From contig JANQEU010000022.1 of NCBI GenBank assembly GCA_028278225.1, positions 98,244 to 162,243 on the forward strand: 64,000 nucleotides of DNA, in the 5' to 3' direction. The notes under the pieces were generated by a model. It did no database searches. It was not told where the DNA came from and worked only from the letters and a program-made list of their open reading frames with translations. Shown in pieces: positions 1 through 7,841 of this stretch (its first letter is position 1; each line of letters opens with the position of its first letter). A program made the translations under genes and the position numbers. This DNA is from Cyclobacteriaceae bacterium (GTDB taxonomy: Bacteria > Bacteroidota > Bacteroidia > Cytophagales > Cyclobacteriaceae).

Positions 1-1
1 G

Positions 2-1306
2 GGGTTGAGCGGCTACAATTACAAAACAAAAAGAACGCAAAATTTCACGATCAACCCGAATGACCTGGTGATTTCAACCAACCAGCCCAAAGGTGTATTG
101 GCGAAGATCCTTTTTGAGCCTGTGACCAAACTGTCAGATTCCCTGACGTACGATATCACGGCCTGGTCGGTGCCCTATTTCTATGGCATGCAGGCTTATG
201 CCACGACTACAGCTTTGTCAATACAGGAAGAGAAATTTGAAAACAGATTCCAGCCAAATGATCCACCTGAAAATGCATACGCTTTCTTCTTCAAATGGAA
301 CAGTCTGAGGGATGCTCAATTTCTATCGGCATTGCTTAAGTCCGACATCAAAGTTCGTTTTGCGGAACGCAGTATGCAGGTGAACGGAAAATCTTTTTCA
401 CCCGGAACGCTGATCGTTTCAAAGCGGGACAATGACCGGCTTCCGGAGGATTTCGAGACGACAATCATGGATATTGCCAATGATTTTCAGCGAACGCCTG
501 AGGTGGTAAATACCGGATTTATGGATTATGGTCCGGATGTTGGATCTTCTGATATCAGGTACCTCGATCGGCCAAAAGTGGCCATGTTTTCCGGTGATGG
601 TACTTCCACTACAAATTATGGTGCCACGTGGTACTTCATGGAGCAGGAATTAAAATATCCGGTTTCCATGATACAAACTGATAATATCGGCTGGGTGGAT
701 CTGGAAGAATATGATATTTTAATAATGCAGGAAGGCTGGTATGGTAATTTTGAAGAGGATCACCTGAAAAAGATAAGTGAATGGGTAAGGGGGGGAGGAA
801 AGCTGATCCTTTTCCAGAGGGCTATTCAAAAGTTCGTGGATTCGGATTTTGCAGGCATAAGTAAGTTCAACTCTGAAGATGAGAAAGCTGAATTTGAATC
901 CAGAAATGATGAGCGGAATGAAAAGGCCAAACTGGCAAAGTATGGAGACCGGGAAAGGGACTATGCCAGGAATATTATTCCCGGAGCGATCTTCAGAGTT
1001 TCCCTGGATAACACCCACCCTCTGGCGTTTGGGTATGGTGATACGTACTATTCATTAAAAACATCAAGAAACCGGTATGGGTATCTGGATGGACAAAACG
1101 TTGGCGTTATCAAATCTGCGGATGACCATCTCAGCGGTTTTGCCGGAAAGCACGTCATGGAGGACATTCCAAAATCCCTGGTGTTTGGAGTTGAGGACAA
1201 GGGAAGAGGACAGATTGTTTATTTTGCAGATAATGTCTTATTCCGGGCGTTTTGGTACGATGCAAAATTGATGGTTTCCAATGCCATATTCTTTGTGGGA
1301 CAGTAG
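2..1306 (+). CDS. M14-family zinc carboxypeptidase-like protein, C-terminal part (5' end outside window)
   Basis: The reading frame is open from the first bases of the window, so only the last ~434 residues are present; the TTG at position 5 is not a credible start. The sequence resembles the long Bacteroidota M14 metallopeptidases, where a zinc carboxypeptidase domain is followed by a class I glutamine-amidotransferase-like (Rossmann) domain. The visible part would be this second half: a stretch reading KVAMFSGDG then LEEYDILIMQEGWYG and WVRGGGKLILF fits that flavodoxin-like domain, and the end RGQIVYFADNVLFRAFWYD fits the family's usual C-terminus. The zinc ligands and catalytic Glu would lie upstream and cannot be checked. 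These proteins are usually exported. No downstream partner is co-transcribed in an obvious way: a 7-nt-repeat hairpin follows the stop. Confidence 0.72.
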   Translation, partial: GLSGYNYKTKRTQNFTINPNDLVISTNQPKGVLAKILFEPVTKLSDSLTYDITAWSVPYFYGMQAYATTTALSIQEEKFENRFQPNDPPENAYAFFFKWNSLRDAQFLSALLKSDIKVRFAERSMQVNGKSFSPGTLIVSKRDNDRLPEDFETTIMDIANDFQRTPEVVNTGFMDYGPDVGSSDIRYLDRPKVAMFSGDGTSTTNYGATWYFMEQELKYPVSMIQTDNIGWVDLEEYDILIMQEGWYGNFEEDHLKKISEWVRGGGKLILFQRAIQKFVDSDFAGISKFNSEDEKAEFESRNDERNEKAKLAKYGDRERDYARNIIPGAIFRVSLDNTHPLAFGYGDTYYSLKTSRNRYGYLDGQNVGVIKSADDHLSGFAGKHVMEDIPKSLVFGVEDKGRGQIVYFADNVLFRAFWYDAKLMVSNAIFFVGQ

Positions 1307-1310
1307 ACCT

Positions 1311-1401
1311 GATGCCAGTTGCGGGTTGCGAGTTGCGGGTTGCCGGTTGAATTCAACCCGCAACCCGCAACCCGCAACTGTTAACTCCTAACCTGCAATC
1401 G
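1311..1401. repeat. Gene-less inverted array of 7-nt repeats (hairpin)
   Basis: Thirteen consecutive heptads fill the gap between the peptidase and the sulfotransferase. Read along the plus strand they are GATGCCA, GTTGCGG, GTTGCGA, GTTGCGG, GTTGCCG, GTTGAAT, then TCAACCC, GCAACCC, GCAACCC, GCAACTG, TTAACTC, CTAACCT, GCAATCG. The second half is largely the reverse complement of the first, centred on GAATTC at 1349-1354, so the RNA or single strand could fold into a long imperfect hairpin. The same heptad family (GTTGCGA) occurs at 6461-6516, where it flanks a four-helix-bundle gene. Here there is no gene between the arms. Confidence 0.85.
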
Positions 1402-1403
1402 GC

Positions 1404-2195
1404 ATGAACACGTGGTGGAAGCAACACATAAGCAGTCCGGTCATCAATCATTTTGGGCGGCAGAAGGAATCGAGGTTGTTTTCAAAGCCGCCAATATTTA
1501 TCGGTGGTTGTGGAAGATCCGGGACAACTTTGCTCCAGGCCATATTATCCGCACATCCTCGAATACATGTTTTTCATAAGGAAGTCGATGCATTCACTGA
1601 TTGGCGACGGCAAGAAGATGGATTGAAGCCATACAGGATCGACAGGTTCTATAGAAGATTGCTGACTTCCAGGATCGCTGATAGTAAAACACGGTGGTGC
1701 ATCAAAAGGCCCTACAACATCTATTACATACCGGAAATCCTCGAGTACTTTGTTGGGGATGTCCGGTTTATCCACATGGTGAGGGACCCACGGGCAGTGT
1801 GCACTTCCAAGCACCCTTCACTGTCAGGCCAATACTGGATTTCTGTTGATCGCTGGATACGGGATGTCGGGTCGGGATTGTTATTTCAGGACAGGCCACA
1901 GATGCTGACGATCAGGTATGAGGATCTGGTTGTCAAAACCGGTGAAACGATCGAAGAGATCTGTGATTTCCTGGGAGAAGTCTGCACCCCGGAGATTCTT
2001 GATTGGTACAGCCATGCGACGATCCTGAAAGACAGGGCATGGTCCGAAAGGCTAAAACCTATTCATTCCGATTCGTTGTACGGATGGCAGAGCGGTGAAC
2101 ACAAGGTGAGAGTGGATGAAATTACCGCTAATGAAACAGTTCTGAAAATGATGGATGAATTGGGCTATCAGCAAGTCCCTAATTTCAATTCCTGA
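1404..2195 (+). CDS. Sulfotransferase family protein
   Basis: Predicted cytoplasmic PAPS-dependent sulfotransferase of 263 residues. The 5'-phosphosulfate-binding loop is clear near residue 33 (GGCGRSGTTLL), and the 3'-phosphate-binding motif follows near residue 125 (IHMVRDPRAV with downstream S). The rest keeps the pattern of the Sulfotransfer_3 type: YEDLV near residue 172 and a C-terminal helix. The acceptor cannot be told from the sequence; the window also contains a glycan locus and two further sulfotransferase-like domains (25087-25896 and inside 29287-32733), so a surface polysaccharide or lipid is a reasonable guess. The ATG at 1404 directly follows the heptad hairpin. The 3' end overlaps the convergent BamA-like gene by 11 nt. 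Confidence 0.88.
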   Translation: MNTWWKQHISSPVINHFGRQKESRLFSKPPIFIGGCGRSGTTLLQAILSAHPRIHVFHKEVDAFTDWRRQEDGLKPYRIDRFYRRLLTSRIADSKTRWCIKRPYNIYYIPEILEYFVGDVRFIHMVRDPRAVCTSKHPSLSGQYWISVDRWIRDVGSGLLFQDRPQMLTIRYEDLVVKTGETIEEICDFLGEVCTPEILDWYSHATILKDRAWSERLKPIHSDSLYGWQSGEHKVRVDEITANETVLKMMDELGYQQVPNFNS

Positions 2196-4188
2196 ATTTA
2201 ACAACATCCGGTCCTCGCAGATCAAAATCTTCAACCGGTTCGGAAACCCTGGTAGAAAAAACAAAATCCCTGGCACCCATGTCGTCAGGGCGGAAAGGAT
2301 AAAATGCAAACCTGAATTGTATCGTGTTAAAAGCCAGGTTTTCATTTCTCATTCTGACTCCAACTCCTACGGCACTATACGTTTTACCTTCAAAAGGCGT
2401 TCCCTTCAAGAAAGCCACATCAATAAAGTTAAATGCGGCAACTCTAAAGCCGGCCAGGTAGATAGGAGTGAATAATACTGTTTCCTGGCTGAATACGAAC
2501 CTTCGTGTCCCCGCCAACAAAATACTCTGAAATCCCCTGATCCCATAAGGATCATTCAGATCAACAATTTCCAAATCTCTTCTTCGGATCCCCACGGTAT
2601 ATTCCAGATTGAAAAACAGCCGGAATTTCAAAAAATCATAGTTATACAGCCTGGTGAAATACCCAAACTTTGTCTGGACAACTCCCTGCTCCAGCTGGCC
2701 GTCATACATGAAACTTCCTGTGTTCAATTCGCCCCTCAGATATCCGAAATTTGGAATAAAGTCGCCTTTTGCAAACCGGATGCCGGCATATTTTCTTGAT
2801 TTGAACTCACCGATTTCATAACCGGCAGTCCATTGAATAAGGTTGCCGGCCGGTATATCCTCGGTCCGCCCAAAGAAATTAACAAGAACGTCTTTGTAGT
2901 AATGACGCGACGATAATCCGATGCTGGCAATAAATCTAGTTCTGTGATGGAATAGTTCATTATTGGTTTCATTGACAGGAGGCCGGTCGCTAAATTTTAC
3001 CCTGTTGATCCGGGCGGCTGCCAACAGTCGCCAGCGCCGTAAATCCAGGAAGATGGGCAGGTTTTCTATCCCTGTAAATGCTCTTCCGATCCATATGTCC
3101 TGGGTACTTTGCGTGCTGTTCAATTCAAAAGAATTGGTCAGATCGGAATTCGGACCGAGGATTTGTCCATTTGGAAGAAATATCTGTCTGATCCGGTATC
3201 GACTAATTTCGCCCCCACCTGCATACAGCGTATTGGGCGTGTAGAAATCACGAAAAAACTGGACGCCGGCACCCTCCTTCGAAAAACTATTCGCAACATT
3301 TATCGATGATGAAATAAAAGTCCCCCGGACATTTCTAATATTCAAATATGTATCATGGCTCACATTTCTATCCCTGTCATTAAACAGTAGTTCCGTCTCC
3401 AATTCGTGGCCGGTTCCAAAAAGATTGATATTACTAAAACCAAATCTATTTCCGGACAATACGCTCGGATTAATATCAAACCTCAGTGGGAAAACATCCC
3501 TTGTCACCACAGCAACGTCTGCCCCAGAGGACGGCCTACGGGCGACCATGATCTTAGCATCCTTTATAAAAGGTAACTGCCTTAGCACCCTCTCATTATC
3601 TGCCATGATCATTGGGTTTATCCGATCGCCTTCCCTGATCAATAGATTATTGTTGATGACCCTGTCATGCGTCGGGATATGAAACCGATTTAAAAAGTGA
3701 TAAGGTCCCCTGACAACTTTAGCGGTATCCTTAATGTCTGTCCCGAAAACATTGAGTTCTTTGAAATAAAGATTCCTGATCGTCCTGTTTCTGTAAGGAT
3801 GGAAATAACTTATGCTTGATTCAACCGTCTGGACTTGTTTTTTGGTTTTTTGATCCTTACCGAAAGTCACTTTATAAAGTGTTTTTGAAATCCGGTCATC
3901 ACGGCGCTGCAATCGCTTTTTTAATTTACCATAAAACTGATCCGTATTTTTTTTGACATTCCTCTTTGAAATGAAATAGTCGATGGTATCAGCAAGTGTA
4001 AACTCCGTTTCCTTTTCGCAATAGGTGGTTTTTCCGCTGAAAGTAATGTACCTGCCGGCTTTCACCCGGATCTTGTTAAAGTGGACCTCCTCCTGTGCCG
4101 AAGCATAATTGTGGAGGAAAAATATCACCATTACAATTATCAGGTTCCTTAGGATATTGCTTCTCCGGTAGTTCAACATATGGCACAC
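2185..4188 (-). CDS. BamA/TamA-like outer membrane protein (surface antigen family)
   Basis: A 667-residue protein with an N-terminal signal sequence (hydrophobic stretch ILRNLIIVMVIFFLHNYASA ending before QEE), one or more POTRA-like segments in the first ~220 residues (for example LLIREGDRINPMIMADNERVLRQLPFIKDA) and a long C-terminal region of alternating aromatic/polar strands typical of an Omp85 beta-barrel (GIRGFQSI, AFYPFRP). The usual BamA is longer and has five POTRAs, so this is probably one of the shorter Omp85 paralogues found in Bacteroidota rather than the essential BamA. The start could be the first ATG or the one three codons later (4179). It is monocistronic, convergent with the sulfotransferase, and its stop lies inside that gene's end. 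Confidence 0.85.
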   Translation of the reverse strand: MCHMLNYRRSNILRNLIIVMVIFFLHNYASAQEEVHFNKIRVKAGRYITFSGKTTYCEKETEFTLADTIDYFISKRNVKKNTDQFYGKLKKRLQRRDDRISKTLYKVTFGKDQKTKKQVQTVESSISYFHPYRNRTIRNLYFKELNVFGTDIKDTAKVVRGPYHFLNRFHIPTHDRVINNNLLIREGDRINPMIMADNERVLRQLPFIKDAKIMVARRPSSGADVAVVTRDVFPLRFDINPSVLSGNRFGFSNINLFGTGHELETELLFNDRDRNVSHDTYLNIRNVRGTFISSSINVANSFSKEGAGVQFFRDFYTPNTLYAGGGEISRYRIRQIFLPNGQILGPNSDLTNSFELNSTQSTQDIWIGRAFTGIENLPIFLDLRRWRLLAAARINRVKFSDRPPVNETNNELFHHRTRFIASIGLSSRHYYKDVLVNFFGRTEDIPAGNLIQWTAGYEIGEFKSRKYAGIRFAKGDFIPNFGYLRGELNTGSFMYDGQLEQGVVQTKFGYFTRLYNYDFLKFRLFFNLEYTVGIRRRDLEIVDLNDPYGIRGFQSILLAGTRRFVFSQETVLFTPIYLAGFRVAAFNFIDVAFLKGTPFEGKTYSAVGVGVRMRNENLAFNTIQFRFAFYPFRPDDMGARDFVFSTRVSEPVEDFDLRGPDVVKFRN

Positions 4189-4303
4189 ACTTCAAAATAT
4201 TAAATAAACCTTACAGAACTAAAGATTTTGCAATAAATAAGATGAAATAGAACAAATGAGTCTTTGAAAAGGTATCGAATGGCCGGTATCTCCCCAACGG
4301 AAT

Positions 4304-5194
4304 TCAGTCCATGATCGCAGACAAATCAACCTGCATGATCTTATTGTCAACCTCGTAGAAAAAGTATCTGCCGTCGGGAGAGAGCGTTGGTGTTAATTCC
4401 CATACTTCGGAGGCGTTTATTTTATCCACCGTTTTTGGCAGTGACCATTCTCCTTGTTCATTGTATGAAATGAACAGATCAATTTCGTTTGTGGAATGCA
4501 CATAACGATTGAAAATGATAAATTTTTCCTCCGGATCAACAACAAGGTCATTTTCTTCTTCACCGGAGTTCAGTACTTCCAGGTTTACCGGTTCCGAGTA
4601 GTTCCCGTCAATAAATTTTGAGACGTAAATATCCATTCCCCCTTTTCCTCCGATGCGGTTTGAATTGAAATACAGGTTGTTATTTTTGGCCAGGGAGGGG
4701 TAAGATTCATATCCGGAGGAATTAACAGTTGCAACCAGTTCGGGGTTGGATAAGTCCGATGGATCTACTCTCCAGATGTTGTGTGGAATCTCATTACCGA
4801 CCGAATCCGGGTGTGAGCGAGAATTGAAATACAGCCACCGGTTATCATAAGACAGTACCGGATGGTAGGCGTCCATCTCCAGTTCCAGTGGTTCCGGGGT
4901 TGTCCATTTGCCATTTCGATAAATTGATTTGAAAATACCTGCAAACTTTTTACCACTATCGAACTGTTTGTCAATAGGATTTGAAATAAACAGTGTGAAA
5001 CCATCCCTGGAAAAATAAATCCCGTTGGTCGTTGTGATCGTACCTTCAGAAAAAACCATCGGTTTTTCAGTAGGTTCGGATAATGCAAAGGGGTATAGTC
5101 TCTGTTCACTTTTCTCACCGCTTTGGCTGCAACTCGCAAAAACCAATAGTACGCCGATCAACAGTTTTCCATTAAGAATAAAAGGTTGTTTCAT
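4304..5194 (-). CDS. TolB-like beta-propeller (PD40) lipoprotein
   Basis: 296 residues. The N-terminus is a lipoprotein signal peptide (VLLVFASCSQSG: lipobox with Cys near residue 22), so the protein should be anchored in a membrane facing the periplasm or surface. The body contains repeated WD40-like/PD40 blades, seen as YHPVLSYDNRWLYFNSR, YPSLAKNNNLYFNSNR and TPTLSPDGRYFFYEV, each with the S..D..LYF pattern. This family acts as a binding or scaffold propeller; many Bacteroidota PD40 proteins accompany OmpA-type envelope proteins. No such partner lies beside it here. The gene is separated by 31 nt from dinB, transcribed in the same direction upstream of it, and could be read through from it. 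Specific ligand unknown. Confidence 0.8.
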   Translation of the reverse strand: MKQPFILNGKLLIGVLLVFASCSQSGEKSEQRLYPFALSEPTEKPMVFSEGTITTTNGIYFSRDGFTLFISNPIDKQFDSGKKFAGIFKSIYRNGKWTTPEPLELEMDAYHPVLSYDNRWLYFNSRSHPDSVGNEIPHNIWRVDPSDLSNPELVATVNSSGYESYPSLAKNNNLYFNSNRIGGKGGMDIYVSKFIDGNYSEPVNLEVLNSGEEENDLVVDPEEKFIIFNRYVHSTNEIDLFISYNEQGEWSLPKTVDKINASEVWELTPTLSPDGRYFFYEVDNKIMQVDLSAIMD

Positions 5195-5226
5195 AGATAA
5201 AAGCTCAGAACCGGAACCAAACTAAA

Positions 5227-6453
5227 TCAATAATACTTAGAAGCACCAAATACATTATTATCAAATCTGATCTTGCGGGACATGCCCAGGCTTGCAGCAC
5301 GGACGATCGCATCTTTTCCATGTTTCATTTTCACATGATCCATCGCCTGGTATAACCTTAGGGATTCTTCCGTATCCTCAAACAAATTGATCTGGTAGTT
5401 ACCGTGAACAAGGTCACTGAGACGCACACCTATCAACCGAAGTAACATTCTTCTGGTGTAAAGGCTTTCATAAAGATCCAAAACTTCCTTAATAATGACC
5501 TGATCGGCAGAAGTGTAGGGGATATGTCTTTGTTTGGTTTCCGTATCAAAATTGGCATACCTGATTTTCACGGTCACGCAGGAAGCCAGCTTTTGCTCCA
5601 ATCTCAGGGTATGACATAATTTTTCCACCATGGTAGTTAGCATCGTCTTCATTTTTTTCACATCTATTGAGTCCTGGTCGAATGTACATTCCGTAGAAAT
5701 AGATTTACGCTCGCTATATGGTATGATAGGTGTATTGTCGATGGCATTTGCTTTATTCCATAACGCCCTGCCATTCTTTCCAAATGCCCGCTCCAATAGT
5801 TTAACCGGCATTTCCCTGAGGGTTTTGACGTAGTACACGCCCATATCATATAGGAATTGTGAAGTTTTTTTGCCGATCATTGGGATCTTCTTCACAGACA
5901 GCGGGGCCAAAAATTCCTTTTCATGACCTCTTTCCACATATTTTTCCCCGTTGGGTTTGTATTCACCTGCAGCTACTTTAGATACAAGTTTGTTTACTGA
6001 TAGACCCATGGAAATAGGAAGTCCCGTTTCCGATATGATTTTTTCACGCAGGTCATGGGACCATTGAAATGTACTGAAGAAACGATCCATCCCGCTTGCA
6101 TCAATGTAGAACTCGTCAATTGACGCTTTTTCGAATACCGGGGCATCTTCCCTAATGATATTAGTGACAATTCTCGAAAAATAACTGTAAGCCTCCATAT
6201 CGCCGGAAATGACTTTGGCATCAGGACACAAACGCATGGCAAGTCTTGTAGGCATTGCGGAGTGCACTCCGAATTTCCTGGCCTCATAGCTGCATGAAGT
6301 GACGACACCCCGGCCTTCTTTACCACCTATGATCAGTGGAATACCTTTCAACCTCGGATCGCGAAGACATTCTACAGACACAAAGAAAGCATCCAGGTCC
6401 ATGTGGATGATGGCGCGTTTGGAGTAGGGGATATTTTGCATGGAAATAAGCAT
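5227..6453 (-). CDS. dinB: DNA polymerase IV (Y-family translesion polymerase)
   Basis: Error-prone lesion-bypass polymerase. Catalytic acidic residues are visible: MDLDAFFVSVE near the N-terminus and SIDEFYID about 100 residues later; the little-finger region follows with the RKSISTECTF segment. An in-frame ATG exists at 6516, but the 21 extra residues it adds are encoded by the 7-nt-repeat array at 6461-6516 (they read as repeated QLAT units), so I start the gene at the ATG at 6453; 6441 (MQNIPYS) is also possible. The repeat array therefore sits where the promoter and ribosome-binding site would be. A LexA/CI-like repressor gene lies 1.4 kb away on the other strand and is a plausible controller of damage-induced expression. 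Confidence 0.93.
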   Translation of the reverse strand: MLISMQNIPYSKRAIIHMDLDAFFVSVECLRDPRLKGIPLIIGGKEGRGVVTSCSYEARKFGVHSAMPTRLAMRLCPDAKVISGDMEAYSYFSRIVTNIIREDAPVFEKASIDEFYIDASGMDRFFSTFQWSHDLREKIISETGLPISMGLSVNKLVSKVAAGEYKPNGEKYVERGHEKEFLAPLSVKKIPMIGKKTSQFLYDMGVYYVKTLREMPVKLLERAFGKNGRALWNKANAIDNTPIIPYSERKSISTECTFDQDSIDVKKMKTMLTTMVEKLCHTLRLEQKLASCVTVKIRYANFDTETKQRHIPYTSADQVIIKEVLDLYESLYTRRMLLRLIGVRLSDLVHGNYQINLFEDTEESLRLYQAMDHVKMKHGKDAIVRAASLGMSRKIRFDNNVFGASKYY

Positions 6454-6460
6454 TTTGCCG

Positions 6461-6516
6461 GTTGCGAGTTGCCAGTTGCGAGTTGCCAGTTGCGAGTTGC
6501 CAGTTGCGAGTTGCAT
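6461..6516. repeat. 7-nt repeat array, left arm of four-helix-bundle element A
   Basis: Eight exact heptads in alternation: GTTGCGA, GTTGCCA repeated, ending GTTGCAT, giving a 14-nt super-period. The array overlaps the longest possible dinB reading frame and ends 12 nt before the stop codon of the minus-strand four-helix-bundle gene at 6529-6900. Its reverse complement (TCGCAAC, TGGCAAC) matches the heptads on the other side of that gene at 6931-6965, so the two arrays form an inverted pair. Confidence 0.92.
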
Positions 6517-6528
6517 CTGAGACTTAAA

Positions 6529-6900
6529 TTATATCCTCCAATCTTTTATCACATATTGAATAAATCCGAATATTTTACTACCTAATTCGTCATATTCATT
6601 TTTCAATTGTGTGGCTGATTCTTCAAATTGTGGATATACAGCAATTATCTTCCTAAGATGATTTATAGTTTCATCATTACTTGCATGGGCATATGTTAAA
6701 AATTTGATAAAATCATTTTTATACCTTTTCCTGCCATATCCTTCAACAATATTTGAATTGATGGAATCCGCCGATCTCCTTAGTTGACTACCTAGTTCAT
6801 ATAATTCATGGTTTGGTAGTTGAAGAGAAAATTTGTGAGTTCTCTCAAATAATTGAAACGATATTTGATAGATATCCAGGTCTTTATATGATTTTGCCAT
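6529..6900 (-). CDS. Four helix bundle protein (S23/23S rRNA-IVS-encoded family)
   Basis: 123 residues, all-helical by composition, with the family hallmark near residue 41 (SQLRRSADSINSNIVEGYGR) and the opening YKDLDIYQISFQLFERTH. Members occur inside 23S rRNA intervening sequences of Leptospira and Coxiella and as free-standing genes in Bacteroidota and Cyanobacteria; the diversity-generating-retroelement protein Avd has the same fold, as a pentameric nucleic-acid-binding barrel. The biochemical role of free-standing members is unknown. The gene lies between inverted 7-nt-repeat arrays (6461-6516 and 6931-6965). No reverse transcriptase or template repeat is nearby, so an Avd role is unlikely here. 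Confidence 0.87.
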   Translation of the reverse strand: MAKSYKDLDIYQISFQLFERTHKFSLQLPNHELYELGSQLRRSADSINSNIVEGYGRKRYKNDFIKFLTYAHASNDETINHLRKIIAVYPQFEESATQLKNEYDELGSKIFGFIQYVIKDWRI

Positions 6901-6930
6901 TTTTCAACTTAATATTTTGCGATCAATAGC

Positions 6931-6965
6931 CTCATAACTCGTAACCCGCAACTCGCAACCGCTAT
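6931..6965. repeat. 7-nt repeat array, right arm of four-helix-bundle element A
   Basis: Five heptads: CTCATAA, CTCGTAA, CCCGCAA, CTCGCAA, CCGCTAT. They are related to the reverse complement of the GTTGCGA units at 6461-6516 and lie 30 nt upstream of the start of the minus-strand gene 6529-6900. The array ends at the stop codon of the second four-helix-bundle gene (6962-7360), so it separates two genes of the same family. Confidence 0.8.
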
Positions 6966-7360
6966 AACGCCAACGACCGGGTATGCATCGACTTACGAAA
7001 ATCATCCAACAACACATCAATTTCCTGGGAAAGATGTGCCAGATCTTCGTTGTAACCGTAGTTCAGGTCTTCACACAATACCAGGTAGTATTTGCATTCC
7101 TCCAGTGACCCGATAGCATGATTCAGTAACCTCATTCTTTCATTTGGTCCAGTTTTTCTGAAGGCTTGTGCGATACTGGTGGCTATAGCAATTGACGCTC
7201 TTCTGAATTGAACGATCAACCCTTCTGTTTCATCACTTGGAAATCTTCGTGTGAATTGATACGTGATCAATACAAACTCATGAGCCCTTTGCCAAACGAT
7301 CAGGTCCTTAAACGTCCTGGCAGTTTTTTTTGATTTCTTCTTTACTAAAATGTTATCCAT
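6962..7360 (-). CDS. Four helix bundle protein (second copy, divergent)
   Basis: 132 residues, with a lysine-rich N-terminus (KKKSKKTARTFKDL) and then the family pattern DLIVWQRAHEF, IVQFRRASIAIATSIAQAF and LEECKYYLVLCEDL. It is clearly a member of the same S23-like family as 6529-6900, but the two differ at most positions, so this is not a recent duplication. The basic N-terminal tail would suit nucleic-acid binding. Its stop codon falls in the right-hand heptad array of element A. It is divergently transcribed from 7448-7774 across an AT-rich 87-nt region containing short dyads. Function unknown. Confidence 0.87.
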   Translation of the reverse strand: MDNILVKKKSKKTARTFKDLIVWQRAHEFVLITYQFTRRFPSDETEGLIVQFRRASIAIATSIAQAFRKTGPNERMRLLNHAIGSLEECKYYLVLCEDLNYGYNEDLAHLSQEIDVLLDDFRKSMHTRSLAL

Positions 7361-7363
7361 TAT

Positions 7364-7442
7364 CTAAAATATTTAGCAAAATTTTACTTTTTAAATTAAA
7401 ATTACTAATTTTATAATCAATAATACTAAAATAAATAGTATT
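7364..7442. promoter_or_regulatory. Candidate operator dyads in divergent intergenic region
   Basis: Between the divergent genes at 6962-7360 and 7448-7774 are two small dyads: CTAAAATATTTAG at 7364-7376, and AATACTA/TAGTATT (7422-7428 and 7436-7442) with a 7-nt spacer. The 10-mer TATTTAGCAA occurs twice, at 7370-7379 and 7439-7448. Such sites next to an XRE-S24 repressor gene suggest operators for it. This is an inference from symmetry only. Confidence 0.4.
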
Positions 7443-7447
7443 TAGCA

Positions 7448-7774
7448 ATGATCAGTACAAAAAATTCCAGGATTGAAGAACTAATGGATGTTAATACAAA
7501 TGTGACCTTTGATGACTTCTATAAATTAAGATTGTCCACGAAAAAATTGAATTCCGGAAAATGCCAGGTTAAGTTTTACGCCACCTTACATGAAAAGCAG
7601 GATATGTATGGTTATGTACTTGTGGATGCAAGCAAGACATTGAAAGATGTAGTTGTACGGATTAAAGAAAAATTAAACACCATACGACTCAACCGTGATT
7701 TTCACCATATTCATTTGTACTCCATAGGAAAGTCGACTCAGGAGGATATGAATTTCATAATATTCGACTCTTAG
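7448..7774 (+). CDS. Hypothetical protein, 108 residues
   Basis: I do not recognise a family. The ATG at 7448 follows a very AT-rich promoter-like region, and the codon usage looks like that of its neighbours. The protein is soluble and has no signal peptide or membrane segment; a beta-alpha pattern (CQVKFYATLHEK, YGYVLVDASKTLKDVVVRIKEKLN, FHHIHLYSIGK) suggests a small compact domain. It is followed after 67 nt by the XRE-S24 repressor in the same direction and may be transcribed with it. Its position between two dyads and a repressor gene suggests repressor control, but no function can be assigned. Confidence 0.6.
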   Translation: MISTKNSRIEELMDVNTNVTFDDFYKLRLSTKKLNSGKCQVKFYATLHEKQDMYGYVLVDASKTLKDVVVRIKEKLNTIRLNRDFHHIHLYSIGKSTQEDMNFIIFDS

Positions 7775-7841
7775 TTATGATGTTAAATTTTTAAATTGGC
7801 TTTCTACTATTACTTGAAATTAATCATACATCATTTGAATA

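Noticed and set aside
5..1306. Complete gene starting at TTG position 5
   Set aside because: The frame is open to the left edge and the family is about twice as long; the gene is cut by the window.
6461..6965. Heptad arrays considered as CRISPR or as a diversity-generating retroelement accessory (Avd) locus
   Set aside because: Units are 7 nt, without spacers, so not CRISPR. No reverse transcriptase, template repeat or variable repeat is visible, so an Avd role for the four-helix-bundle protein is not supported.
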